Shown here: piece by piece, positions 27,730-37,141 of the stretch
Numbering within the stretch: position 1 is the stretch's first letter
Layout of the letters: each line of letters opens with the position of its first letter
NCBI GenBank assembly: GCA_016928415.1
Contig: JAFGKU010000162.1
Coordinates: 1-58,161 of the forward strand
Length of the DNA stretch: 58,161 bases
Origin: Spirochaetales bacterium
Lineage (GTDB): Bacteria; Spirochaetota; Spirochaetia; SZUA-6; JAFGRV01
Direction: 5' to 3'
Made by a program: the position numbers and the translations under genes
The notes under the pieces: model-generated
Seen by the model: the letters and a program-made list of their open reading frames with translations, nothing else
Database searches by the model: none
Told to the model about the DNA's origin: nothing

Positions 27730-29850
27730 ATGTTTGCAGGGAAAAAAAGTAAAACATTTAAATGGTTATTAATCACGGCTTTATTGCTGGTTGTTTTTCC
27801 GGCAATGCTGAACGCGGCTGAATGGGCGGCTTATACGTATTATGAAAAAGGCGTAGTCGTAACATATCAGGGGACAAGCTATACATGCCGCATGTCCCAC
27901 ACATCGCTTCCGGGATGGGAACCGCCCAATGTGCTTGCGTTATGGCTGCCCGGCGGCACCGTTTCCACTTCAACACCGGCAGTAACAATCCCGGCCACGG
28001 CAACACCGACAAATACGCCTACATTTACAAACACAGGCACACCGCCGGCCAACAGCCCCACCCCCACAACACCGGCCAATTTAACGGACATTACCAACCA
28101 GGGCGGGACCATCACTGCCCAGTACTACGATTCACCGTCCGGTGAAGAAATCGATAAGCTGATCGACAATTCCTCTTCCACCAAGTACCTCACCTTCCAT
28201 GCATCGGGATGGGTGCAGTTCCAGGCCAATGCCTCCTACATGGTGACGCAATACACGATCACCTCGGCAAACGACGCGGCGGAAAGGGACCCGTATACCT
28301 GGACATTCCAGGGTTCGACAAACGGGTCAACCTGGGTCACGCTTGATTCACGGAGCGGCGAAGATTTCGCGAACAGGTTCCAAAAAAATACTTACTCGTT
28401 TGCCAATACGTCCAGCTACAACTATTACAGGCTCAACATGACGAACAACTCGGGCACCATTCTCCAGCTGGCGGAATGGGAAATTTTCAGCACAAACGTC
28501 ATGCAGAATACCGCAACGCCCACCCGTTCCTCTACCCCGACGCCCACCACTCCGGTTGCCAACGGGTTCCCCGTACCCGGGAAGATAGAAGCCGAGGATT
28601 ATGATGCCATGTCCGGCATCCAGACGGAAGCCACCACCGATACGGGCGGCGGCTCCAACGTGGGCTGGATAGAAGCGGGGGACTGGATGGAGTATAACGT
28701 CAACGTGTCCTACACGGGAAATTATACGGCGGAATACAGGGTCGCTTCCCTCAGTACCGTAGCCAGCATGTCTCTTCTTTTCGACGGTGTGAACAAGGGA
28801 ACCGTTTCCATCCCCGTTACGGGAGGATGGCAGACATGGACAACGGTAAGCCACGTCGTATCCCTTAATTCAGGCAACCACACGATCAGGCTGAGTGCCG
28901 GAACAAGCGGTTTCAACGTCAACTGGATGAACTTTACCTACGGCGCGGTGAACACCAGCACGCCCACACCGACGTCAGCGCCGACCCCCACACCGAACAG
29001 CGGGACAAGCAACTACGAAATCCTTATCTGGATTGCCGCGTATAACCTGAACACATGCATGACAAACCTGGAATCAAGCTACGGCGGCGCATGGAACCCG
29101 AGGAATACCCTCTCGATGATCGGGGGGCAGTTCTTCCTCGTCAATACGGACGGATCATTGAGCATGAACATTTCCAGCTCGGATATGACAAGGGTAAAAA
29201 ATTACTGCAGTGCGAACGGAATTAAATTCTTTCTTACCATATTCAACTATGACACGTCCTGGAACTGGAGCCGGGCCGTTTCCGCGTTTGCGAACAACAG
29301 GACGGCGCACGTGAACAACCTCGTCAACATCGCACAACAGTACGGCGCGGACGGCATCGACATCGACTACGAAGGAAACCTGGCCGGAGATCCCAACAGG
29401 GCCGAATTCAACACGTTCATAAGGGAACTGGCGGGACGTCTCCATTCCATCGGCAAGGAACTGAGCGTCGATACCTTCCCGTATATCTGGAACCAGCCGA
29501 ACGTGAACTGGTGGGCTGACTGGGCCGGCTACGTGGACCAGATCAACTCCATGGGTTACGGCGAACTGTACGGCGGCGGCACGAGCTACTCGGCGTACAA
29601 CTACCAGCTGACCACCGTTACCTCCGCGGGTTACCGGAACGACCAGGTGGCCCTCGGCATGCCGGGCTGGCTTGCCAGCTGGGGTTCAGGCGGCCTGGGA
29701 ACAAGCCCGCTGGCGCACATCCAGGAAGTACTTGATACGCGCTATGCATCAAGACCCATGTCCATCTGCATCTGGGATGCTGCCTATGTCAGCGCCTGGG
29801 CCAATGCGCAGGTATGGGAAGCCCTGCATAACGTGAGGGTGGCAAACTAA
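27730..29850 (+). CDS. Secreted modular glycoside hydrolase family 18 enzyme (chitinase-like)
   Basis: 706 residues from ATG 27730 (AAGGAG seven bases upstream); an in-frame ATG at 27673 is possible. Order: signal peptide (1-28, ending MLNAA); ChtBD3/CBM5-12 domain (about 30-72, Y-x-G-T-x-Y and PGWEPP, ALW); Thr/Pro linker; discoidin-like CBM32 (about 117-252); linker; CBM6 (about 280-406, KIEAEDYD and WIEAGDWMEY); linker; GH18 barrel (about 430-706) with the DxxDxDxE motif DGIDIDYE at 541-548, Glu548 being the acid catalyst. It should bind and cleave chitin or related N-acetylglucosamine polymers outside the cell. No secretion or anchoring domain is seen. Codon use is GC-richer at third positions than in the upstream flank. 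Confidence 0.93.
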   Translation: MFAGKKSKTFKWLLITALLLVVFPAMLNAAEWAAYTYYEKGVVVTYQGTSYTCRMSHTSLPGWEPPNVLALWLPGGTVSTSTPAVTIPATATPTNTPTFTNTGTPPANSPTPTTPANLTDITNQGGTITAQYYDSPSGEEIDKLIDNSSSTKYLTFHASGWVQFQANASYMVTQYTITSANDAAERDPYTWTFQGSTNGSTWVTLDSRSGEDFANRFQKNTYSFANTSSYNYYRLNMTNNSGTILQLAEWEIFSTNVMQNTATPTRSSTPTPTTPVANGFPVPGKIEAEDYDAMSGIQTEATTDTGGGSNVGWIEAGDWMEYNVNVSYTGNYTAEYRVASLSTVASMSLLFDGVNKGTVSIPVTGGWQTWTTVSHVVSLNSGNHTIRLSAGTSGFNVNWMNFTYGAVNTSTPTPTSAPTPTPNSGTSNYEILIWIAAYNLNTCMTNLESSYGGAWNPRNTLSMIGGQFFLVNTDGSLSMNISSSDMTRVKNYCSANGIKFFLTIFNYDTSWNWSRAVSAFANNRTAHVNNLVNIAQQYGADGIDIDYEGNLAGDPNRAEFNTFIRELAGRLHSIGKELSVDTFPYIWNQPNVNWWADWAGYVDQINSMGYGELYGGGTSYSAYNYQLTTVTSAGYRNDQVALGMPGWLASWGSGGLGTSPLAHIQEVLDTRYASRPMSICIWDAAYVSAWANAQVWEALHNVRVAN

Positions 29851-29885
29851 AGACTGACTACCAATTTTTGCTTTTCTTATACAAG

Positions 29886-29919
29886 GCCGGGCCGTGCTGG
29901 ACATGACCCGGCTTTTTTT
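29886..29919 (+). terminator. Rho-independent terminator of the GH18 gene
   Basis: GCCGGG (29886-29891) pairs with CCCGGC (29907-29912), followed by seven T (29913-29919). It also separates this gene from the convergent efflux operon ending at 29928. Confidence 0.88.
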
Positions 29920-29927
29920 ATGAAAGT

Positions 29928-31067
29928 CTATCCCACCCTTTTCCTGAAACGGAAAATGCTTACCGTGATGGTGATGATGCCGATGACAAGGAGGGCGAGG
30001 GTTTCCAGCCAGAGTTCGTTGATACCCACCCCTTTAAGAAAAATGCCCCTGATGATGACAAAAAAGTAGCGGAGGGGAAGGAAATACGTGACAGCCTGGA
30101 TGATTTCCGGCATGTTCTTTATGGGAAACACGAATCCCGAGAGAATGATCATCGGTACCATGATGAAAAAAATGGTGATAAGCATGGCCTGCTGCTGGTT
30201 GCGGGCAAAGGTCGAAATAAGAAGTCCCAGGCCCAGTGTCGTGAGCATGAAGACTCCCGAAAGGGTGAACAGCAGAACGAGCGACCCTTTAACGGCAAGG
30301 CCGAAAAGGAGGTAACAGGCAAACAGGGTCAACGCGATTTGTACGAAACTGATAAGGCTGAAAGGCAGCAGCTTTCCAATAATGAGTTCGTAGGGCTTGA
30401 TCGGGGTAACGTTGAGCTGTTCGAGGGTGCCCAGTTCCTTTTCCCTTACTATGGAAAGGGACGTAAGCAGGACGGTGATGATCATCAATATCATGGCAAG
30501 AACGCCCGGGACCATGAAATTGCGGCTTTTCAGTTCGGGGTTATACCAGACCCTCGTCTCCGTTATAATCCGGAAAGGCCGTAAGAAGCTCCTGTATTTT
30601 TCCGGGAGATTGTTGAGCCGCTGCATCATGATTTTTGAATTGAGGCCCGAGATGATCATGGAGGCATAATTCATGCCGATGATGGCGGAGTTCGACTCCG
30701 ACCCGTCTACGAATATCTGAATGTCTGCGGTTTTCCCCGAGTTGATGCTGCGGCTGTAGCCGTGGGGTATGATCAGGCTCAGCGAGGCAAACCCGTCGTC
30801 GATGGCCGCATCCGCTTCCCCGGATGATTCCGCGTAACCGGCCAGGGTAAAATAACCCGAATTCAGGAACCCCGATACCAGCTCCCGGCTCGCCGCGGAC
30901 CGGTCCATATCGTAAACAGCCAGCGGGATGTCCCTTACATCCAGGTTTGCCGCGTATCCCAGGATGAGGAGCTGCAGGATAGGTGAAATGAAGATCAGGG
31001 GGAGGAGCATCCGGTTGCGCGGCAGCTGACGGAATTCCTTTTTAATGATGTGCTTTACCGCTTTCAT
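29928..31067 (-). CDS. ABC-2 type permease of the efflux operon (YbhR-like)
   Basis: 379 residues. The ABC-2 layout is clear: an N-terminal KKEFRQLPRNRMLLPLIF segment with one membrane helix (about 19-38), a ~130-residue periplasmic domain (DMDRSAASRELVSGFLNSGYF), then five helices from about 185 with the conserved SIVREKELGTLEQLNVTPI and LSGFVFPIKNMPEIIQAVTYFLPLRYF. It pairs with the neighbouring permease to form the transmembrane dimer of an exporter. The ATG lies inside the end of the preceding permease gene (26-base overlap), so they are translationally coupled. This is the last gene of the operon. Confidence 0.92.
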   Translation of the reverse strand: MKAVKHIIKKEFRQLPRNRMLLPLIFISPILQLLILGYAANLDVRDIPLAVYDMDRSAASRELVSGFLNSGYFTLAGYAESSGEADAAIDDGFASLSLIIPHGYSRSINSGKTADIQIFVDGSESNSAIIGMNYASMIISGLNSKIMMQRLNNLPEKYRSFLRPFRIITETRVWYNPELKSRNFMVPGVLAMILMIITVLLTSLSIVREKELGTLEQLNVTPIKPYELIIGKLLPFSLISFVQIALTLFACYLLFGLAVKGSLVLLFTLSGVFMLTTLGLGLLISTFARNQQQAMLITIFFIMVPMIILSGFVFPIKNMPEIIQAVTYFLPLRYFFVIIRGIFLKGVGINELWLETLALLVIGIITITVSIFRFRKRVG

Positions 31068-32199
31068 GCGCCTTCCCCTTTCCGCTTAACCGCATAACAC
31101 TTGCGGTAACCGTCACGATAACGAATACAACAAGGCCTATAACCTGGTCCCAGCAGGCCTCCAGTCCCGTTCCTTTCAGGATGATGTTCCGCAGGGCCTG
31201 CAGGTAATACCGCCCCGGCAGTATATACGTGAATATCTGGATAATCTCGGGCATGTTCCTTATGGGAAAAACGAACCCGGATAAAATGTAGGTGGGCAGG
31301 AGCGTGGCCATGACGGATATTAAAAACGCCACCTGCTGTGTCTGCGCCACGGTGGAAATGAGAATCCCGAGGCCGAGGCACCCGGTAATGAACAGGAGGG
31401 TAATCCCGGCGAGCAGAAAGTAGTTGCCCCTGATGGTGACACCGAACAGAATATAGCTTGACAGTAGAATGGTGACGGTGGCAAACACCGATACGAGCAG
31501 GTAAGGTACCGTTTTCCCGATAATCAGTTCGATGGGTCTTAACGGCGACACGGAAATCTGTTCCATTGTACCCAGCTCTTTCTCCCGCACAATGGCCAAT
31601 GCGGTGGACATGACCGAAGTCATCATGAGAATAAGCACGATGAGCCCCGGAACGAGGAAGTTGGCGCTTTTAAGCTCGGGATTGAACAGGACGCGCGGTT
31701 TGAGCTCGACCGCGGGTTTGAAGGTGCCGAAACCCGTTTTCTGCAGTGTCCTGATGAACAGGGAATGGGTGTAATTCGAGGCGATGGCGCTTATGTACCC
31801 CATGGCCGTGGAAGCGGTGTTCCCGTTTGCCCCGTCAACGAGGACCTGGATTTCCGCGTCCTTTTTATTGATAATGTTTTGAGAAAAATCCGAAGGAATG
31901 ATGATGGCGGCGCCGATCGCTTCGGTGTCCAGGAGAGGATCGATATCACCTTCCCTTTCAAGCACGGCATAGAGTTCAAAATATTCGGAATTGAGGAAGT
32001 TCCTGATCAATTCCCTGCTCTGCGGGCTCCTGTCCCTGTCGATAACAGCGAGGGAAATGTTTTTTATATCCAGGCTGATGGCATACCCGAACATGATAAG
32101 CAGGAATAACGGCACGAAAAGCAGGACTCCCAACGTGCCCTTGTCCCGGACTATCTGGCGGAATTCCTTTTTAATGATGGCCTTGATCCTGTTAACCAC
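31042..32199 (-). CDS. ABC-2 type permease of the efflux operon (YbhS-like)
   Basis: 385 residues from GTG 32199, preferred because GGAGGGG lies six bases upstream and the ATPase stop is one base away; an in-frame ATG at 32238 has no ribosome site. It is a paralogue of the next permease: KKEFRQIVRDKGTLG, a helix at about 22-40, a periplasmic domain with DRDRSPQSRELIRNFLNSEYF, then the AIVREKELGTMEQISVSPL and YILSGFVFPIRNMPEIIQ blocks. The two permeases should form a heterodimer. The substrate (a lipophilic drug in E. coli YbhFSR) cannot be read from sequence. Confidence 0.92.
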   Translation of the reverse strand: MVNRIKAIIKKEFRQIVRDKGTLGVLLFVPLFLLIMFGYAISLDIKNISLAVIDRDRSPQSRELIRNFLNSEYFELYAVLEREGDIDPLLDTEAIGAAIIIPSDFSQNIINKKDAEIQVLVDGANGNTASTAMGYISAIASNYTHSLFIRTLQKTGFGTFKPAVELKPRVLFNPELKSANFLVPGLIVLILMMTSVMSTALAIVREKELGTMEQISVSPLRPIELIIGKTVPYLLVSVFATVTILLSSYILFGVTIRGNYFLLAGITLLFITGCLGLGILISTVAQTQQVAFLISVMATLLPTYILSGFVFPIRNMPEIIQIFTYILPGRYYLQALRNIILKGTGLEACWDQVIGLVVFVIVTVTASVMRLSGKGKAHESGKAHH

Positions 32200-32200
32200 C

Positions 32201-33157
32201 TTATCCCCTCCCCCGCGGTTCCCTGATTTGTTTTTCAATCAAATGAATGAAAACATCTTCCAGCGAAGGCACGATGGTATCTATCCGGTGCACCTGTATA
32301 CCCTTGCCTTCCAACAGGGATCTTACCAATGATTCGGGCTGATCATGGCTCGAATTGACATGGAGGTATGTGCCGAAAACAGTGGTTTCATCTATCCTAT
32401 CGTCATTTTGAAGGCATTCCATCGCCTCGATCACGTTATCGCATTCCACTTCCAGCGTGGCCGTCTTAATGTGCTCCTCCTTCAACCGGGCCGGGCTTCC
32501 CTCGGCGATTATCCTGCCGGCGTGCATGAGCGTGATGGTGTCGCAGTATTCAGCCTCGTCCAGGTAATGCGTGGTAACCAGGACGGTGGTCCCGTTGCGT
32601 ACAAGCCTGTTGATCAGGTCCCAGAACCGGCGGCGGGATACGGGGTCCACGCCCCCCGTCGGTTCATCGAGAAAAACGATGCCGGGCGAGTGAAGTATGG
32701 CGCATCCCAGGGCAAGCCGCTGCTTCCAGCCGCCCGAGAGTTCGGCGGTAAGGCTCTTTTCCCTGCCCGATAATCCGGCCATGTCGATAACCCAGTCCCG
32801 TCTTTCCTTAAGCGTCTTTTTGTCCAGGCCGTACACCCCCCCGAAAAACTCGATGTTTTCATCGACCGTCAAATCCTCGTAGAGTGAAAATTTCTGCGAC
32901 ATGTAACCGATACTCCGCTTGACACCTTCCGGGTCCCCCGTGATGCTGCATCCGGCCACATGCGCCTCACCGGCGGTGGGTTTCAGCAGCCCGCAGAGCA
33001 TCCTGATGGTGGTGGATTTACCCGCCCCGTTGGCGCCCAACAAGCCGTAAATGGTTCCCCGGTCTACACGGAGGTTTACCGAATCAACGGCACGGAACCT
33101 GCCGAAATCCCGGGTCAAATTCTCCGAAGTTATGGCGGGCTGATCTGAACCGTTCAT
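32201..33157 (-). CDS. ABC transporter ATP-binding protein, second half of a split YbhF
   Basis: 318 residues from ATG 33157, which overlaps the TolC stop (TGATG). Walker A GANGAGKST (about 39-47), Q-loop MSQKFSLYED, signature LSGGWKQR, Walker B IVFLDEPTGGVDP and the H-loop TTHYLDEAEY are all intact. The C-terminal ~80 residues (EVECDNVIEAMECL... PSLEDVFIHLIEKQ) are typical of ABC-2 drug or heme exporter ATPases. Together with the other ATPase gene (34532) it equals the two halves of E. coli YbhF, here encoded separately. Confidence 0.94.
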   Translation of the reverse strand: MNGSDQPAITSENLTRDFGRFRAVDSVNLRVDRGTIYGLLGANGAGKSTTIRMLCGLLKPTAGEAHVAGCSITGDPEGVKRSIGYMSQKFSLYEDLTVDENIEFFGGVYGLDKKTLKERRDWVIDMAGLSGREKSLTAELSGGWKQRLALGCAILHSPGIVFLDEPTGGVDPVSRRRFWDLINRLVRNGTTVLVTTHYLDEAEYCDTITLMHAGRIIAEGSPARLKEEHIKTATLEVECDNVIEAMECLQNDDRIDETTVFGTYLHVNSSHDQPESLVRSLLEGKGIQVHRIDTIVPSLEDVFIHLIEKQIREPRGRG

Positions 33158-34497
33158 CAATCACCAACCGCTTTCATATAGGCCGCTTCCGCTATTTTAA
33201 GGTCAATCAAGGCCTGGGTATAGTTCAGCCTTGCCTGCAGAAGCACGAGGTCCGCATCCATGCGCTCCGAATTCAGGGCGATGCCGTTCTGGTACCGTTC
33301 GGTCGCGTTTTTGGAATTTTCTTCGGCCTGATGTACGAACAGCTGCGCCGCCGTCACTTTTTCACCGGCCTTTTTCAGGTCCAGGCAAACCTGCACCGTT
33401 TCAAGGGTCAGAGCTTCACGAAGTTGGGCCAGGGTATTCCTCAGCTGGCCGGCCTGTGATTCCGTCTCGGATACCTGCGCAAGGACCTGCGGAATGCGGC
33501 CCACATCCATGGTAAGAAAAACACCGGCTTCCCAGGTTGTTGTGAATTCATCCTTCTGCGGGAAAGCCCTCTGGCTGGGGTCGGCAATCGTGAGGTTGCC
33601 GGATAAAAAGACACTGGGGTAAAGTCCCGACCGGGCCAGCCCCTCGGCCGCTTCACTGGCCATGACCTTCTGCGTCATCTCCAGTATCTCGGGCCGGTTT
33701 TCCAGGGCTTTTTTTACGGATTCCTGCACATCCGGAACGCGATTATTCAAATCACTTCCCTGCGCGGCAAAAACTTCTGTATCGATGGCGGCATCCCAGT
33801 CCCTCCCGATGAGTATATTGAGCCGGGCCCTGGCCAGGTTCAATCCGTTCTCGGCATCCAGTTTTAAAAGCCGTGTATTCGATACATGCATCTCCGCGCT
33901 CAACACCTCGTTTTTAGTGACCAGCCCCTTGTCGAACATGTTCGTCACATCCTGCAAGTGGGCTTCCATCTGCAGGATATTTTCCTCTATCACCTTCAGC
34001 GTTTCCCTGGCCCGCGTAACATTCCAATAGGCGGTTTCGATCGAGAATATCAGTTCTTTGGTGGACTTTTCCGTTTCCTTCAATCCGGCCCTGTAGGAAG
34101 CTTCGGCCTGCTGTATGGAGCTGGATATCCTGAACCCGGTGAACAGCGGCTGCTGCAGCCCGAGCTTGAACGACGTGCTGTTCGTGAGGGGAGGGTCCAG
34201 GGTAACCGGGCCGATGCTGGCTGCATCCATTTCGGAAAGCCGGAAATACGAACCGGTTAAGGTCAAGGACGGAATCATCTGGAAACGCATCGCATCGGCA
34301 TGCGCCGCCAGGCCGGCCGTCTTCAATTTCGCCGAAAGAAAAGCGGTATTGTTTTTCAAACCCGTCTCGATGCATTCCTCAAGGCTCATGATGACGGGTG
34401 TCTGCTCCTGCGCAGCTGCATGGATGCCTATCAGGCAGAGGACCAGGTATAATACCAGGATCACAGGGTTCTGATTATATGTTCTGTTGATGTTCAT
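33157..34497 (-). CDS. TolC-family outer-membrane efflux protein
   Basis: 446 residues from ATG 34497 (GAAGGGAAG upstream; the longer frame to 34551 overlaps the ATPase gene). A signal peptide ends HAAAQE. Two repeated halves, each with the TolC long-helix pattern, are seen: LEECIETGLKNNTAFLSAKL near the start and SVKKALENRPEILEMTQKV in the middle, plus GLQQPLFTGFRISSSIQQAEASY and the final YTQALIDLKIAEAAYMKA. It forms a trimeric channel-tunnel across the outer membrane and periplasm. Its place between the two ATPase genes ties it to this exporter. Confidence 0.93.
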   Translation of the reverse strand: MNINRTYNQNPVILVLYLVLCLIGIHAAAQEQTPVIMSLEECIETGLKNNTAFLSAKLKTAGLAAHADAMRFQMIPSLTLTGSYFRLSEMDAASIGPVTLDPPLTNSTSFKLGLQQPLFTGFRISSSIQQAEASYRAGLKETEKSTKELIFSIETAYWNVTRARETLKVIEENILQMEAHLQDVTNMFDKGLVTKNEVLSAEMHVSNTRLLKLDAENGLNLARARLNILIGRDWDAAIDTEVFAAQGSDLNNRVPDVQESVKKALENRPEILEMTQKVMASEAAEGLARSGLYPSVFLSGNLTIADPSQRAFPQKDEFTTTWEAGVFLTMDVGRIPQVLAQVSETESQAGQLRNTLAQLREALTLETVQVCLDLKKAGEKVTAAQLFVHQAEENSKNATERYQNGIALNSERMDADLVLLQARLNYTQALIDLKIAEAAYMKAVGD

Positions 34498-34531
34498 TTT
34501 CAACTTCCCTTCTTTTCTATTATTGCCATAC

Positions 34532-35458
34532 TCAGTTTCCTCGCTTTTCAATTAATGATATGAAGACATTCTCCAGGCCGGGAGACACGACGCGGAGGGA
34601 CTTAAGCTCAAGGCCGGCAGACCGGAGTACGGCCGACACGGTTTCCCTGCCGGATTCTTCCTCGGCAACAACACAATTCAGCCTGTCGCCGAATATCTGC
34701 ACCTCGCGGATGCCTTCATGATTCCTGAGCACGTCATACGCCTGCCTTGCCGGGGAACAGATGATCTCGAGCACCTTGCCGGACATCATCGCCTTGATGG
34801 CGGCAGGGCTTGAAGCGGCCATCAGTTTCCCCTCATTCATCAGCCCGACACGGGTGCAGCGCTCCGCTTCATCCAGGTAGGGGGTTGTCATCACCACGGT
34901 AATGCCGGAACGGACCAGGTTGGAGAGGATGATCCAGAACTCACGGCGAGACACGGGGTCGACCCCCGTTGTGGGTTCATCGAGGAAAATGATTTCCGGG
35001 GAATGGATAAGCGTGCACGTCAGGGCGAGCTTCTGCTTCATGCCGCCTGAAAGTTTATCCGCCAGGCGCCCGCGGGCCTCCGTCAAGCGGGTAAAATCCA
35101 GGAGCCTTTCCCGTCTCTGTTCGAATTCCTCCGTCTGCCCGTGTATTTCCGCGAAAAATTCTATGTTTTCATCGACCGACAAATCGCCGTACAGGCTGAA
35201 CTTCTGGGACAAATACCCTATATGTTTCCTTATTTCACCAATCTGGCTGACCAGGTCCAGCCCGAGAATCGAGGCGCCTCCCCCGGCCGGTTCGATAATA
35301 CCGCATAACATTCTCAACAGGGTGGTTTTCCCGGCACCGTCAGGCCCGACAAAGGCGAACATTTCGGCCTTCCCGATATCAAGCGAAATACCGTTCACCG
35401 CGTCTATGTCCTTGAATCTTTTGGTGAGCTCTTTTATGGAAATGACGGTATCGTCCAT
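34532..35458 (-). CDS. ABC transporter ATP-binding protein, first half of a split YbhF
   Basis: 308 residues. Walker A GPDGAGKTT (about 38-46), Q-loop LSQKFSLYGD, signature LSGGMKQKL, Walker B IIFLDEPTTGVDP and TTPYLDEAER (the switch His is replaced by Pro in TTPYLDEA, as often in the first half of YbhF-type ATPases). The C-terminal regulatory segment ends SPGLENVFISLIEKRGN. AAGGAAGG precedes the ATG. The loss of the switch His suggests one degenerate and one catalytic ATPase site in the heterodimer. Confidence 0.93.
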   Translation of the reverse strand: MDDTVISIKELTKRFKDIDAVNGISLDIGKAEMFAFVGPDGAGKTTLLRMLCGIIEPAGGGASILGLDLVSQIGEIRKHIGYLSQKFSLYGDLSVDENIEFFAEIHGQTEEFEQRRERLLDFTRLTEARGRLADKLSGGMKQKLALTCTLIHSPEIIFLDEPTTGVDPVSRREFWIILSNLVRSGITVVMTTPYLDEAERCTRVGLMNEGKLMAASSPAAIKAMMSGKVLEIICSPARQAYDVLRNHEGIREVQIFGDRLNCVVAEEESGRETVSAVLRSAGLELKSLRVVSPGLENVFISLIEKRGN

Positions 35459-35483
35459 GGCATTCCTTCCTTCGCACCCGGGT

Positions 35484-36452
35484 TTATTTCATTGTTATCC
35501 GCGCATCGGCTGGCATTCCCGGTTTGAAAATTCCGTCCTTGTTATCAATCTCAATCTTCACCCCGTACACGAGCTTGACCCTCTCATCCTTTGTCTGGAT
35601 GTTCTTGGGAGTGAATTCGGCCAGCGGGGAAATGTAGACAATCCTGCCCGGATACCCGGTATCGGGAAAACTGTCAGTCCGCACCTCGACATCCATGCCC
35701 AGTTTTATCCGGCCCAGCACGGGCTCCGGCACGTAAATCATCAGGAACACGGTGCTTAAGTCCGATACAACGAAAAGCGACGTGTTCTGTCCGACGAGTT
35801 CTCCCTGTTCGGCAAGCTTATCCGTTATGACGCCGTAAACAGGGGAAACGATGGCGCAGTCGCTTATCATTTTTTCCAGCAGTTTGACCGTGTACAGGGC
35901 CTGGTCCCGCTTGGCCTCTGCGGACTTTATTTCCTCGGGCCGGGCCAGGTTTTTCAGCTTCTTGAGCGTCAACTGCGCCGTGTTATACTGCGTCCGCGCA
36001 CGCTTGTACAGCATTTCCGCGTCATCCCGCTGCTTCTGGGTTGCGCTACCCTTCTTGAAGAGGCTGCTCATTCTTTTATAATCATCCTCCGCCATTTTCA
36101 GGCTGGTTCCGGCCTGTTCCATCTGGTCCTGGGCTGAAACAATATCTTCAGTACGTGCGCCTTTCATGATAAGGGCAAGCTGTGCCTGGGCAAAATCCAT
36201 GCCGGCTTTTGCCTGGCCGAGTTGCAGGTCCAGGGAGGAATGATCAATCCGGGCAATCACATCACCGGGCTTCACGAACTGGCCTTCCTGGCCGGGCATT
36301 TCAATTATTTCGCCGGCAACCTTTGTGCCGACCCGGACTTCCGTTGCCTCGATGTTCCCGGATGCCTCGATGCCGATACCGTCATCCGAGCACGCGGATA
36401 ACAGAACCAGCAGTGCCGGTAAAAACAACCATGAAGGTAATTTATTTTTCAT
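35484..36452 (-). CDS. Membrane-fusion (HlyD/YbhG-like) lipoprotein
   Basis: 322 residues from ATG 36452 (AAAGGAG nine bases upstream, inside the end of tetR; overlap 11 bases). The lipobox is LLSAC (Cys20). Layout: first half of the biotinyl-lipoyl domain (VGTKVAGEIIEMPGQEGQFVKPGDVIARID), a long coiled-coil hairpin (about 70-185, QAKAGMDFAQAQLAL to RDQALYTVKLL), the second lipoyl half (IVSPVYGVITDKLAEQGELV) and a beta-barrel with GMPADARITMK at the end. It bridges the inner-membrane ABC exporter and TolC. Confidence 0.93.
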   Translation of the reverse strand: MKNKLPSWLFLPALLVLLSACSDDGIGIEASGNIEATEVRVGTKVAGEIIEMPGQEGQFVKPGDVIARIDHSSLDLQLGQAKAGMDFAQAQLALIMKGARTEDIVSAQDQMEQAGTSLKMAEDDYKRMSSLFKKGSATQKQRDDAEMLYKRARTQYNTAQLTLKKLKNLARPEEIKSAEAKRDQALYTVKLLEKMISDCAIVSPVYGVITDKLAEQGELVGQNTSLFVVSDLSTVFLMIYVPEPVLGRIKLGMDVEVRTDSFPDTGYPGRIVYISPLAEFTPKNIQTKDERVKLVYGVKIEIDNKDGIFKPGMPADARITMK

Positions 36453-37092
36453 TGCCAATTACTCCTTTTACACCGTCCTTGCTGTAGGACTTTAAAAATT
36501 CCGTTCTGGCCTCATCGGTAAGGATTCCGCCGTAAATTATTTTCATCAACGATTCAAAAAGGTCCTGCGCGGAAACGTGCATGGAAAGAATCTGCTCCGG
36601 GTTCAGCAGGCTGTAGGCCGTGTTGAAAAAAATAGGCAGAACAATCTTGAAATTGATGTCTTTCCTTATATACCCTTTTTTGATGCCTGTTCTGAAAAGT
36701 TCATCCACCCTGTGAAAAATGAAGGTTTTCCGGAAACCATGTATCTTGTCCCAGGCACCGGGCGCATGGTGGTAGATATCACGGATAACGTTCTCCGAAA
36801 AACGGGAAAGCTGCTCTGTTATGGATTTCAGTATGGCCGCCATCTTCATGGGGAATTCAAGGTCCCTGTTGTTTATCACGGCATCGAATTTTTTCCTGAA
36901 TCCGGCAAGCTCCGTATCAACGATCGTCGATATGAGTTTTTCCTTGTTGGGAAAATACTTGTAGAGAGTCCTCTTGCTGACTTCCAGCCTGCGGGCCATT
37001 TCCTCCATGGTTATCCGGGAAAATCCCTCCACTAAAATAATCCGGGTAGCGGATTTCATAATATTTTCTCTTTTAGACCCTGTACCGGACAT
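36442..37092 (-). CDS. TetR-family repressor of the efflux operon
   Basis: 216 residues from ATG 37092, chosen for AGGAGG five bases upstream; the open frame extends 87 codons further but through the operator and promoter. The N-terminal helix-turn-helix is clear (ATRIILVEGFSRITMEEMARRL, SKRTLYKYFPNKEKL). The ligand domain (about 65-200) is divergent, as usual. It is the first gene of the operon, and a perfect 35-bp palindrome lies between its promoter and its ribosome site, so autoregulation and control of all seven genes is expected. E. coli places the TetR gene ybiH (cecR) at the same spot before ybhGFSR. Confidence 0.92.
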   Translation of the reverse strand: MSGTGSKRENIMKSATRIILVEGFSRITMEEMARRLEVSKRTLYKYFPNKEKLISTIVDTELAGFRKKFDAVINNRDLEFPMKMAAILKSITEQLSRFSENVIRDIYHHAPGAWDKIHGFRKTFIFHRVDELFRTGIKKGYIRKDINFKIVLPIFFNTAYSLLNPEQILSMHVSAQDLFESLMKIIYGGILTDEARTEFLKSYSKDGVKGVIGNEK

Positions 37093-37101
37093 TTTACCTC
37101 C

Positions 37102-37136
37102 TAAACGATGTAAACGATATTCGTTTACATCGTTTA
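37102..37136 (-). promoter_or_regulatory. Operator palindrome for the TetR repressor
   Basis: AAACGATGTAAACGA (37103-37117) and its exact complement TCGTTTACATCGTTT (37121-37135) flank a 3-base centre; one more outer pair gives 35 bp. Each arm itself holds two AAACGA steps, so the site could bind two TetR dimers. It covers the expected transcription start. Confidence 0.93.
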
Positions 37137-37141
37137 CTTCG

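Noticed and set aside
29886..29919. The terminator as bidirectional for the efflux operon too
   Set aside because: Read on the minus strand, the stem is followed by TTGTATAAG, with no T-run.
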